Part shown: piece after piece, positions 1 through 8,340 of the stretch
How positions within the stretch are numbered: position 1 is the stretch's first letter
Layout: each line of letters starts with the position of its first letter
Assembly (NCBI GenBank): GCA_029204225.1
Contig: MU836500.1
Coordinates: 1-27,959 of the forward strand
DNA length: 27,959 nucleotides
Direction of reading: 5' to 3'
From: Diphasiastrum complanatum
Taxonomy: Eukaryota > Streptophyta > Lycopodiopsida > Lycopodiales > Lycopodiaceae
The notes under the pieces: generated by a model
The model's input: the letters and a program-made list of their open reading frames with translations, nothing else
What the model was told of the DNA's origin: nothing
Databases searched by the model: none
Translations under genes and position numbers: made by a program

Positions 1-421
1 ATGGACGGGTCAACAGGACATGTGTCATATGCTCATTGGGACAATTGGTCCAATGCATGAGTGACACGTGTCAGACTGTCCACCTACTAGCTTGCCTATG
101 TGTCAGAGTACTGCCAAGTGGCAAGTGTCGGCTGTGCATGGAGTTTGCCATGTGTCGACGTTAGGATGTGTCAGGGTTAAGGGGTGCTTGAGGGGATATA
201 GGGTGAGCCTTGTCAGGCATTCCTCATTATGATTAGGTATTCCTATGCAGCTATGGTTGGGAGGAGACTTGCAGCAGAGCTCTCATGTTTGCTTGTTGAT
301 CTATGTACATTTGCTTGAGATTAATAAAGTGACGGATTTGCTGGGTAATTCTGTGTATTTACTTAGGGTTTGTGAGCTTGTGTGCAACACAGGAGCAAGA
401 GAAATCAGAAAGTTGCTTGCA
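1..421 (+). repeat. 3' portion of the chromovirus 5' LTR (inferred)
   Basis: This is a non-coding stretch without a convincing gene. I place the LTR end at the CA at 420-421, because a primer-site-like TGGTACC follows at 425 after a 3-bp spacer. Its left part is cut by the window start. It shows no clear overlap with the right LTR piece at 985-1335, as expected if the two represent different parts of one long LTR. That is an inference, not a demonstrated alignment. Confidence 0.4.
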
Positions 422-626
422 TTTTGGTACCCTGGTTGCTGATTTTTCGGACAACAGGTCTGTAAATAGCTACGGAAGAGCTGAGAGGGTTGTTCTTGAT
501 TTTCTCTTTGGAAGTACAGTCCTCAAAAAGAGCTAAGTTTTCTTTCCCTCCTTTGTACAGTTCTAATTAGTCTTTTTGACTCATTTTTAAGAAGGAACAT
601 CAGACACTCTTTTTCTATTTCGGAAA

Positions 627-780
627 ATGACCACTTCTCAGGGACCTGATCAATCCCCGACAAGAGCAAGAACATACATGCTCTTAAACAGACCCCTAAC
701 CGTTTGCAAGCTATTGAGGCCAGTCTTTCCCTAAGGCCCATGGCCTATAAGTGGTGGTTAAACCTGACAGACCATGAAAG
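627..780 (+). pseudogene. gag start of the chromovirus remnant (broken)
   Basis: An ATG at 627 begins a short frame (MTTSQGPDQSPTRA...) of the kind seen at the start of Ty3 gag proteins. It is interrupted after about 35 codons. The surrounding frames contain a WW-type segment (YKWWLNL), and then the sequence passes directly into the pol C-terminus. The gag core and zinc knuckle are absent. Identification rests on position downstream of an LTR and primer-like site, not on a conserved domain. Confidence 0.35.
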
Positions 781-1017
781 TTGGATTCTCAGCAACCTCC
801 ACATGAACTAGAAGAGATTCTTGATAGTAGGGAGACGCAGACTCGTCATACTCTATACAGAGAATATCTAGTCAAGTTGAATGATCAGCTTGTTGAGAAT
901 GCCACTTGGGAAAAAGGCAGCGTCCTTCAAGATTTTTCCAGAATTTGTCTTAGAGGACCAAGACGGTTCTTAAGGGTGAGGGAGTGTTACGAGCACGTAG
1001 CCAGTGCCAAACCCTAG
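781..1017 (+). pseudogene. Chromodomain-like C-terminus of a Ty3/gypsy integrase
   Basis: The 78-residue open frame matches the C-terminal tail of chromoviral integrases: EEILDSRETQTRHTLYREYL, then VKLNDQL, then the hallmark ENATWE. In intact elements this chromodomain directs integration towards particular chromatin. Here the catalytic integrase core and everything upstream are missing, so this is a relic. The frame runs past a purine-rich tract (972-984, GGGTGAGGGAG) that would be the polypurine tract priming plus-strand synthesis. The last residues are already LTR sequence. Confidence 0.7.
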
Positions 1018-1335
1018 AGAATACAGGAGGTCAGATACCACAGTCAGGGTCGTGTCCAGCGTACACGACCAAGAGGGCAAGACAGTGTGAGTAGTGTGCC
1101 CTGGCACAGTCCATAGTTATGGCGGGCCCAACACCGCCTAGGGACCCTATCAGCAGGATAGGGCCCCACGTTGGGTCCCGACGTGCAGCCGGTCACGTCA
1201 GTGCCACGGGGTCGACACTTGGCAGTATGCATGCTACCAGTCCTCACACTGGGCTAGGAGGGGCTTACTCCATATCAGGGAGTAGGCAAGGTTGGGTGGA
1301 TCAGTTAGTGCTTGCCCTACTGTGGTGTTGAGACC
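985..1335 (+). repeat. Start of the chromovirus 3' LTR, truncated
   Basis: It begins TGTTACGAGCACG immediately after the polypurine-like tract that ends at 984, as an LTR should. It is GC-rich and non-coding. It ends abruptly near 1335, where minus-strand reverse transcriptase homology starts, so the LTR is cut by the junction of two elements. No target-site duplication can be tested because both outer ends are missing. Confidence 0.55.
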
Positions 1336-1339
1336 TCTA

Positions 1340-1795
1340 ACAAGGAGGGCCATGGTGACACCAACAGGTAAGACTCGAAACTCATAGAGACCTGTAGAAG
1401 TACGAAAAGCGGTCTTGAACTCATCGCCAAGGTGAATACGAATCTGATGGTAACCGGATCGCAAGTTGATCTTAGAAAAGATTTGAGCTTTACCCAAGCG
1501 GTCAAATAAATCATCCATGTGAGGAATGGGGTATTGATTACAAATAGTAAGATGATTAAGAGCACGATAATCAATACATAGGCGCTTAGTGCCGTCTTTC
1601 TTATTGACCAGTAAAACATGAGCTCCAAAAGGACTCTGACTAGGAACGATGAGGCCTTGCTAGTAATAGATCAGAAACTTTGATGTTGGACCTCGGCTGT
1701 TCAAAGTGGGGACATATGATAAGGTACTCGAGAAGTGCGGATGGGTGCCTGGAATAAGATCAATGCGATGATTGATAAATCGTAATGGAGGTAAC
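1340..1795 (-). pseudogene. Reverse transcriptase N-terminal fragment of the older Ty3/gypsy element
   Basis: Read on the minus strand from 1795, this encodes the linker before reverse transcriptase (LPPLRFINHRIDLIPG), then palm and finger motifs: [50 protein letters not shown] and [12 protein letters not shown]. An in-frame TAG lies at 1660-1662. Homology stops at the segment expected to read PFGLTNAP, here degraded to PVGVTMAL (about 1340). The catalytic YxDD loop and everything beyond are therefore missing. The upstream part of the same element (protease, gag) lies at 7734-9160, on the far side of a later insertion; the reading frame is the same on both sides. It is a broken pseudogene. 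Confidence 0.85.
1791..1795. repeat. Target-site duplication GTAAC, left copy
   Basis: GTAAC directly precedes the left LTR (AGTTA...) and is repeated at 7729-7733 directly after the right LTR (...TAACT). A 5-bp duplication is the usual size for LTR retrotransposons. Confidence 0.9.
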
Positions 1796-2242
1796 AGTTA
1801 TGGGACTTCGGCTCATTACATTCGCCGCATCCATTTACAGTTTATTTTACTTTATGCATAAGCAGGCCTTGGGCCCTTTTTTATTCATTAGTGACACTTA
1901 GACTATATGGTTGGCCTTTGGCCTTATTATTCATTATTAGGCCATTTGGACATATTACTGGAGAGTGGGGGCCTTCTTGGAGGGCGCACTATTTTCCCTC
2001 CTAGTTGGGCCCTAGCCACCGGAAGCTTCCTTTATAGAGCTTCCTCTTGGCTATAAGTAGGGAAATTGTGTCATTTGTTATTCAACTGATGATATTGATC
2101 TCTCTCTTTAGTCTCCTTAATCTCTCTCTTTCCTACTTTCTAGGGTTAAGTCTTGCTTATGTGCTGCTTTCATAGCTTAAGTCTTGCTTATGTGCTGCTT
2201 TCATAGCTTAGCTCTAGATCAGCTGTGGCTCTATTCGTAACT
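1796..2242 (+). repeat. 5' LTR of the nested element
   Basis: The LTR starts AGTTATGGG and ends CGTAACT, so its termini AGTTA/TAACT form a perfect 5-bp inverted pair; this is not the usual TG...CA. It holds a weakened TATA box (CTATAAGTAG, 2051-2060), CT-rich tracts at about 2098-2140, and a perfect 31-bp tandem duplication at 2148-2178 and 2179-2209. The right LTR at 7286-7728 is collinear over its full length. Confidence 0.9.
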
Positions 2243-2256
2243 TGGTATCAGTGCAC
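2243..2256 (+). promoter_or_regulatory. Primer-binding site (initiator tRNA-Met type)
   Basis: TGGTATCAGTGCAC abuts the LTR end with no spacer. Plant LTR elements primed by initiator tRNA-Met typically carry TGGTATCAGAGC, and this site differs by one base over that core. Minus-strand DNA synthesis would start here. Confidence 0.85.
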
Positions 2257-2938
2257 TTTCCTGATTGCTGAATTTCAGATCTGATTTCCTGATTGGGTGC
2301 CCATTTTCCTTGCTGATTTTTCTCTCTTTGCTGAGGGCTTTCGTCTCTTTGCTTCAAACAACATTCAGCACGTTTGGAGGAGGACCAGCTCCTATCGAAG
2401 CAATTTTCCCTTGGCGGAGCTTTAGCAGATAGCTAGCGGAAGTACTTCCGCTAAATTTGGCGGCCGGAAATTTTTTTTTTTGGGCAGATTATTTCCGGCG
2501 CCCAAGTTCCAACCCTCTATCACCCAATTCCAGCTTGTTTGGATCTCCAGCGCCCAATTCCCTCATCTCTTTCGTTCGTTCCTCGTTCCATTTTCAGCCC
2601 TCTTTTCACTTTTGTTTGCAGGCTGTCCAGCCGCTTCATACTTGTCACTTTCGTCCATTTTTGTCTCCGTTTGCAGCCATTTTTCACACCTGGTTTGCAG
2701 GCTGTCCATCGCCCATCCTCAACCAAATTTCACGAAATTCTGACTCCGCTTGATACTCCAATTTGTCACTTGCCTCCTGGCTGTCCAGCGCATTTTTACA
2801 GCCTTCATTTTCCCTTTTTTTCATTTGCTGATTGTTGTCCTTTCTTAGTTGTGATAATAGTGGTTTTAATAGACTAATTTGGGGTGACGACAAGAGTCCC
2901 GCTCTCTCAAGTTTTTGTCTATTCCTTCCACGATCATT
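2257..2938 (+). other. Untranslated leader of the nested element, with a palindrome
   Basis: This stretch lies between the primer-binding site and the gag ATG at 2939. It holds a 20-bp perfect palindrome at 2434-2453 (TAGCGGAAGTACTTCCGCTA), a T9-10 tract, and recurring GCAGGCTGTCCA motifs around 2620, 2697 and 2775. Open frames here are C/T-rich and look non-coding. A leader of this length fits packaging and dimerisation functions known for retroelements, but none is demonstrated. Confidence 0.6.
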
Positions 2939-4160
2939 ATGGCACATTCACCTACCCCGAGTGAGACTACTCAAGAAACCTTATCCAATCAGTTTCGTCG
3001 CATGGATGAGACCCTTTCTGGCCTCATTCTTCGCTTCGATACCGTTATGACCGGCTTTGCTACTATGCAGTCACAGATTGATTCTAGCCTCATGGTCCTG
3101 GGTAAAGCTCCTGTTTTTTCTTCATTTGAGACTCCCCCCTCCATTTGGATTTCCATCTTCCTCTGCTAGTCAGCCTAGTGGTGGACCGTTCATTCCACCT
3201 AACCCATCTCCTGGTTTCTTCTCACATCCCCCACTTCCTGAGCCACACTTTGCTCGAGACTTTTGTGATAGGGTACAGCTTGCTACCTATTCCGGTCCCT
3301 CTGACGGGAACTTATTAGAGAATCGGTTTGCTAATCTTGACACATATTTCAGATCTACCCTAAGATTGTTTCTCAGAAGATCCAGTTGGCTGCTTTACAT
3401 TTAGATGGACGTGCCGCCACGTGGTGGCGAGTTTATAGAGCTGATCCTGATCGGGAAGGGCTCCATTTATGGCATACTTTTCGCCGTGACATCCGTCATG
3501 CTATGATTGAACCTCAGTGGCTCGACCGCCAACGTGATACATTCCTTAGTCTCACTCAGACCAGTGATCTTGCTTCTTATACAGATCAGTCTAAGCTTTC
3601 TTATCTTTTCACAGATCTACAGCCCACTGAGCTTATTTCTCGTTACATTGCTGGGCTTCGTGGTGCTTTACGTTACGATGTTTCTTCCTTCCGTCCTCCC
3701 ACACTTGTTGAGGCGATGTCTCTTGCCAGTACTTTACAGCATAAGTACTCTAACACTCTTCCTTCCCGCTTCTCCCGACCCCCATCCTTCTGCTTCATCT
3801 TTTCCCGCTGCGTCCACCCCTACACCTGCCCCTTCTGTTCCAGCTCTCTCCATAGTCCCCTTCGTCTCCTCGTCCTCCGACTCCTCGACCTGCTTTTGTC
3901 CGACGTTACACGTCTGCAGAGTTCGCTGACCTTTAGCAGCAGCGTCTTTGCTTTCGTTGTAAGAGTCCTAACCATTTTGCCCGTAATTGCCGTCAGCCTC
4001 TCCCTACTACTACTGCTGTTTTTTACCATGAGGGCACTACTCCAGATGATTCCAATATCTACATTCATATTTCTGATGAGCTTGACCTATCGTTTGAGCC
4101 TTCCACTAATTTACTTCCTGCTACTTGCCATGCTGAGCTTGCCTATGCTACTTGTCAATA
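2939..4160 (+). pseudogene. gag of the nested element (frameshifted)
   Basis: Translation starts at ATG 2939 (MAHSPTPSETTQETLSNQF) and passes through a coiled region. A frameshift near 3140 leads into a proline-rich part and LATYSGPSDGNLLENRF; a second near 3357 leads into the Retrotrans_gag core (LAALHLDGRAATWW, MIEPQWLDRQRDTFLSLTQT, ISRYIAGLRGALR, EAMSLASTLQHKY). After a proline/serine-rich stretch in yet another frame comes a CCHC zinc knuckle CFRCKSPNHFARNC at 3949-3990, preceded by an in-frame TAG. The frame ends with ELAYATC near 4156, where the antisense insert begins. The gene builds the particle shell in intact relatives; this copy cannot make a full-length product. Confidence 0.85.
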
Positions 4161-4189
4161 GTGGTGGTGGTATTGGATTAGATATGTTG

Positions 4190-5863
4190 TTTCCGCTGGC
4201 CAGCATGCTTCTAGAGTACATGGAAGGGAAGAGTGACATTGGCTTGTAGTAGATCCCCCCAAACTTTGGTACCTTCAAGGGTTTTGCTTTCAAAGGGCTT
4301 GGGAGGTACTTTATGGGAAGAGGAAGATTGTTGGTCGGCATTGTGGATTTGCTGGTGATACTCATGATGCAGCCAAATTTCTTCAGACGGGTGAGGGTAA
4401 ACTATCGGGGTTGAATCATCACTTGGAGGAACAGCCTGTGGTTGAATTTTGCTGGGTGCAAGTGTAGGGGCTTGGCGTTGGGTTTGTGCCCGAGTCAAGA
4501 CCCAAGCAGGATGTGTTTCAATTGGTAAGGTTTCTACTTGCACTGAACAAACAGGAGCGGCTGGCTTAGATCGGGATGGGCAGTCCTTCACGTGATGTTC
4601 AATACCACAGTTTTCACAAGCTGGGAGAAAGTGGAGTTTATCTGGGCAACGAATACTAGGATGTTAACCTGCACAGATAAAGCATCCTCGTATTGCGGGC
4701 AGTTGATGTGCGGCAAAGACAGCTTGGTCTGGATTGTAAGCTTGGGCATTGGGATCCACTGGTTGAGCATTAGAATCATAGGTATAATAAACAACCATTT
4801 CAGTAGAGTACTGTGGTTGAGTATTGTCTTCCACATAGTAGGTGGTCGGATCAATGGTATTCGGATCTAGATAATGGACAACGTTTTGTGGGGTAGGTTG
4901 GTCAACAACAAACTGTTGTCATGGGGATTGGTATTGATTTGGTGCAGGTGGTCGTGGGTGGTAAACCCTTGGTCGTGGCACAGGTTGTTGTGGCGGGTAA
5001 GGGCGGTAAGCTCGATAGATGGTGGGTCTAGGCGCTGCTGGGAAATGATTTCGCAATTGAGGGCATTCATTAGCAGTGTGATGTGAGCAGATTGGACACC
5101 AGACATTTTCCCTTGCTAAAAATGAATTTCTCAGCAACCTGTTTTATGGCGGTTTGGATATCAGCACTGAGTTTATCCATATGAGATTGTTGAGTTTTTT
5201 GCCAGGTTTCCATTTGATGTAGAAGTTCAGAAGACTGAGCAATATTATCAGACTTTGGGTGATTAGGACGGTCTGGATTCTTAGATTTCTTTTCACGATG
5301 GTCAAAGTCATCGTCGGAACCTTCGTCTTCTTCACGGATAGCATCGGTCATCACATCTTTAAGCTGATCATAAAGGTCAACTGGTTTGAGTTCACGGTGG
5401 ATGTTTTTTGGCAATCCAACTAAGAATAGTTTTATGGCCATTCGTTTGGCGATATTTTCATCAACACATTCTACTTTAAGACGTTTAAAATGCTCAATGT
5501 AGTTTCGGACAAACTCTTCGTGACGCATCGTGATACGAGTAATTTTGAATGAACGGGCTCTAAGTCAGTTTGGATGGGTTGAAACGCTTGATGAGAGCGT
5601 CCTTGAGGGTGGTCCAAGAAGCAAGATCAGGAGCTTCGAGATTCAAGTACCACTCCTTGGCAGTGCCATAGAGTACCATGGGAAATAGGCGAAGCTTTTC
5701 AGTTTCAGAGGTATCTCCATAAAAACGGCATGCATTATCAAAGTCTTGGAGAAATCGGACTGGGTCAGATTTGCCATCGTACTTTAGTGCATTGATACAT
5801 GGAATTCTTCGTTCTAGTCATGGAGGAGTCGGATTAGAAGATTCAGCACAGCCACGAGACATG
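4190..5863 (-). pseudogene. Antisense gag of a different Ty3/gypsy family, inserted in the nested element
   Basis: On the minus strand the frame starts at ATG 5863 (MSRGCAESSNPTPP) and soon meets a stop. A Retrotrans_gag core follows (LKYDGKSDPVRFLQDF, GTAKEWYLNLEAPDLASW, LIKRFNPSKLT), then after a frameshift a conserved block from 5528 down (MRHEEFVRNYIEHFKRLKVE, KLFLVGLPKNIHREL) and an acidic/basic linker. Three zinc-knuckle-like motifs follow: CPICSHHTANEC (5063-5098), CFICAG-stop-HPSIRC (4646-4684) and CENCGIEHHVKDC (4580-4618). A proline/glutamine-rich tail ends near 4211. It is unlike the sense gag of the same element. No LTRs, primer site or target duplication border it, so how it arrived is unclear. 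Several stops and shifts make it non-functional. Confidence 0.8.
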
Positions 5864-6155
5864 ATGCAGAATATAGATGAGCAGGACAATACTGTACTCG
5901 GTAAAAGGGCAGTTTGCTTGCAGAATGGATATTGTAGGACAAAAATTGGTCTTTCTGATCGTAATAGAATTTGCGGACAGGCTGAGAAATCGTGGAAAGG
6001 CAGATAAATCTAACTGTAATACTCGCGAATTCTGAAAAGGAGTTTTGAATGTCAGAATAGTGATTTTTTTAGATTTTCTGGAAAAAAATTGGAGTTTCAG
6101 AATTCACGGATAGGACAGGGAAATCGTGCTCTTTAAGAACGAATTCTTACGCTAG
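5864..6155 (-). other. Likely leader belonging to the antisense gag block
   Basis: This non-coding stretch lies upstream (minus-strand sense) of the antisense gag ATG and before protease homology resumes on the plus strand near 6190-6240. It contains an 11-bp inverted repeat, GAATTCTGAAA at 6027-6037 and TTTCAGAATTC at 6095-6105. I found no LTR end or primer-binding site. The exact right border of the foreign block is not visible. Confidence 0.35.
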
Positions 6156-7238
6156 ATGGCAAATTCTAACAGTTTGGTTGTGAAAAAGGCCACTTGGGTC
6201 ACTTCTTTTGAAGAAAATGCCCAAGTTGACTCTTTTGTTTGGACAGGGCATCCTGGTCCTCGCTCCATTCGGTTACGTGTACATATTACAGGGCGTGAGT
6301 ATATTGCTTTAGTTGATACTGGCAGCACTCATTCTTTTATTAGCAGTTATATCACTAGTCGGATACGTGCTTCACCTGTTTCTGCTTCACAGCCTCTCAC
6401 AGTTGAGGTTGCCAATTCCCATTCTTTTCCTAGTTCTCAGATGTTTCAGCGTTTACCATACCGCATTGGATATTTTTCTGGATAGGCAGATCTTTACATT
6501 ATTCCTATGGAGCGTTATGATCTTATCCTTGGTGCTGATTGGTTTGCATCTCTTGGAGCCGTTACACTGGACTTGACACAGCAGACATTGACATTTGTAC
6601 TTGATGCAGTTACACACTCACTTGTTGGCATTGATTCTCAGGGAGACTTCCAGTTGGTTACCGGGAAGCAGTTTATGCGAAGCCTGCCAAAGGCTGACGA
6701 TGCAGCTCTTCTTTCCATTCAGAGTACATCAGTTGCTGCTTCACTTTCACCATCCGTGGGTCCTCTTCCTCAGGTTGATGCTGCTTCGGATTTACAGGTT
6801 GTTCCTGTGTGCCTTGCGCCTATATGCCTTGATTCACAGATATCGTATTCAGTGGTCATTCTTGGTTTCATTGATATTGAGACCGTATACCTTGGTGGTA
6901 TTTCTACTATTGCTTTTGCGCATACTTCAGATTGCCCTCCTGGTTCGGTGGTTGGTGCAGTATCTTCTCCATTGGTCTCTATATCTCCATCTCTTGAGTC
7001 TGTTATGGCCGATGTTCCTGCTGATTTCTATGGGGTTCTTCATGGGTCCACGTTTGATGGTTCCCTCGCTATTGGTGATCAGGTTGTATCTTCTTTCGCT
7101 TTGCTCCATGGATCTCTGCTTGAGGTTTGTGATCTGCCTCATGATATTTCTACCTTTCGTGCTCTTGCTGCACTTGTTGATTCCTCTACATCAGATGTTG
7201 TTCTAACTGTTGATGCGCCAGGGCTTGCTGCTACTTGA
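6156..7238 (+). pseudogene. Retropepsin-type protease plus unidentified tail, one stop codon
   Basis: This aspartic protease would process the gag polyprotein. The active-site motif LVDTGSTHSF is intact (Asp codon at 6314), and the C-terminal ILGADW motif follows at about 6525. Both belong to the retropepsin fold of Ty3 elements. A TAG at 6483-6485 interrupts a single frame that otherwise runs from 6156 to 7238. After the protease comes a linker shared with the older element (LDLTQQTLTF, SLVGIDSQGDFQL, GKQFMRSLPKA) and then roughly 170 residues I do not recognise, rich in S, V and D. Reverse transcriptase should begin here but does not. The ATG at 6156 is only the first in frame; protease homology begins later, at about residue 30. 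Confidence 0.8.
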
Positions 7239-7277
7239 TCCAGTTTCTTTTCGGCAGTTGGGTCTTTTTCTTTTATG

Positions 7278-7285
7278 CCAGGGAG
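7278..7285 (+). promoter_or_regulatory. Polypurine tract
   Basis: CCAGGGAG sits immediately before the right LTR start (AGTTATGG). Its purine core is short (AGGGAG). It is placed where plus-strand DNA synthesis is primed, and its position supports AGTTA as the true LTR start. Confidence 0.65.
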
Positions 7286-7728
7286 AGTTATGGACTCGGC
7301 TCATTACATTCGCCGCGTTCATTTACATTTACTTTACTTTATGCATAAGCAGGCCTTGGGCCCTTTTTTATTCATTAGTGACACTTAGACTATATGGTTG
7401 GCCTTTGGCCTTATTATTCATTATTAGGCCATTTGGACATATTACTGGAGAGTGGGGGCCTTCTTGGAGGGCGCACTATTTTCCCTCCCAGTTGGGCCCT
7501 AGCCACCGGAAGCTTCCTTTTAGGGCTTCCTCTTGGCTATAAATAGGGAAACTGTGTCATTTGTTATTCAGCTGATGATATTGATCTCTCTCTTTAGTCT
7601 CCTTTATCTCTCTCTTTCCTGCTTTCTAGGGTTAAGTCTTGCTTATGTGTTGCTTTCATAGCTTAAGTCTTGCTCATGTGATGCTTTCATAGCTTAGCTC
7701 TAGATCAGTTGTGGCTCTATTCGTAACT
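7286..7728 (+). repeat. 3' LTR of the nested element
   Basis: This copy is collinear with 1796-2242, with about 20 substitutions or small indels by eye. It keeps a canonical TATA box, TATAAATAG at 7538-7546, where the left copy has TATAAGTAG. The 31-bp tandem duplication is present but has diverged between its two copies. It ends CGTAACT and is followed by the target duplication. Confidence 0.9.
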
Positions 7729-7733
7729 GTAAC
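7729..7733. repeat. Target-site duplication GTAAC, right copy
   Basis: This GTAAC matches 1791-1795 exactly and directly follows the right LTR. Beyond it, minus-strand protease/linker sequence of the older element begins. Confidence 0.9.
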
Positions 7734-8340
7734 GTAGTAGGCTCGACAAACACAGAAGTGCATGTCGTCAATATCTCAGAAATAACAGGTGGCAATAACG
7801 TAACAGGGGCCGGAGAAGTAGCCAACTGAACGCATAAAAGTGCGGCACAATGTGCCTTAGGAAGGCTACGAACAAATTGCTTAGCAGAAATAAGTGAATA
7901 GTCTGCAGAAGAATCAATACCAATGAACGTATAGGGAATTTTGTCGACTAAAACAAAAATACGCTGGGCAGTAAGATTAATAGTAACATCTCCCAAAGAA
8001 GCAAACTAGTCTGCTCCGAGGATCGGGTCAGCTTGACCAAAAAAAGTTCCAATCTGATAAGGAAGAAGATGGAACATAGAAGTGCTCTGAAGAGAATGAG
8101 AACTAGTGACCTCAACACGCAAAGGAGGTGAAACAGGAAGTGTGGGGCTATGGATGCGAGAAGCAATAGATTGGCTACAAAAAGAATGAGTGCTACCAAA
8201 ATCAACAAGAGCGATAAATTCGCGTCTAGCAATACGGACACATATACGAATATGATGGGGACCCACAGTGCCAGACCAAGTGGCATAGGCCAACTGAGCG
8301 AGACACTCAGTAGAAGCATTAGGAGGAGCGGAAGGAGGAT
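7734..8340 (-). pseudogene. Protease region of the older Ty3/gypsy element (inactivated)
   Basis: The minus-strand frame contains YATWSGTVGPHHIRI, the active-site region LVDFGSTHSF, RVEVTSSHSLQS, then ILGAD followed by a TAG where tryptophan is expected (ILGADW). After that comes the linker INLTAQRIFVLVDK, FIGIDSS, SAKQFVRSLPKA. The catalytic DTG triad reads DFG, which should abolish aspartic protease activity. The frame runs to the insertion site at 7733 and resumes at 1790 on the other side of the nested element. Similarity to the protease at 6156-7238 shows that host and insert belong to related families. Confidence 0.85.

Larger units (their letters stand above)
1..1335 (+). mobile_element. 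Internally deleted Ty3/gypsy chromovirus remnant
   Basis: In plus-strand order this stretch reads: the end of an LTR (to about 421), a possible primer-binding site (from 425, TGGTACC...), a short gag start (ATG at 627), then directly the chromodomain-like end of pol (781-984), a purine tract and the start of another LTR (985 on). Nearly all of gag, protease, reverse transcriptase and integrase are missing, so the element suffered a large internal deletion. The window edge cuts the 5' LTR, and the right LTR stops near 1335, where minus-strand reverse transcriptase sequence of another element begins. The class assignment rests mainly on the chromodomain motif; the borders are approximate. Confidence 0.65.
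1796..7728 (+). mobile_element. Non-autonomous LTR retrotransposon nested in an older Ty3/gypsy element
   Basis: The element is 5,933 bp: LTR 1796-2242, primer-binding site 2243-2256, leader, gag (2939 to about 4160), an antisense gag block (about 4190-5863), protease (6156-7238), polypurine tract 7278-7285 and LTR 7286-7728. GTAAC flanks it on both sides. Its gag and protease resemble those of the older element it sits in, so the two are related Ty3/gypsy families, but it has no reverse transcriptase, RNase H or integrase and would need another element's enzymes to move. By eye the two LTRs differ at around 20 positions, so the insertion is not very recent. Frameshifts and stops in gag and protease show decay after, or perhaps before, insertion. 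Confidence 0.9.

Noticed and set aside
3820-4068. Minus-strand 82-codon frame within the sense gag
   Set aside because: It is a shadow of the gag proline/serine-rich region and zinc knuckle on the plus strand.
6595-7206. Plus-strand 203-codon leucine-rich frame
   Set aside because: It overlaps the protease frame, which has real motifs; the leucine-rich reading is the shifted version of T-rich codons.
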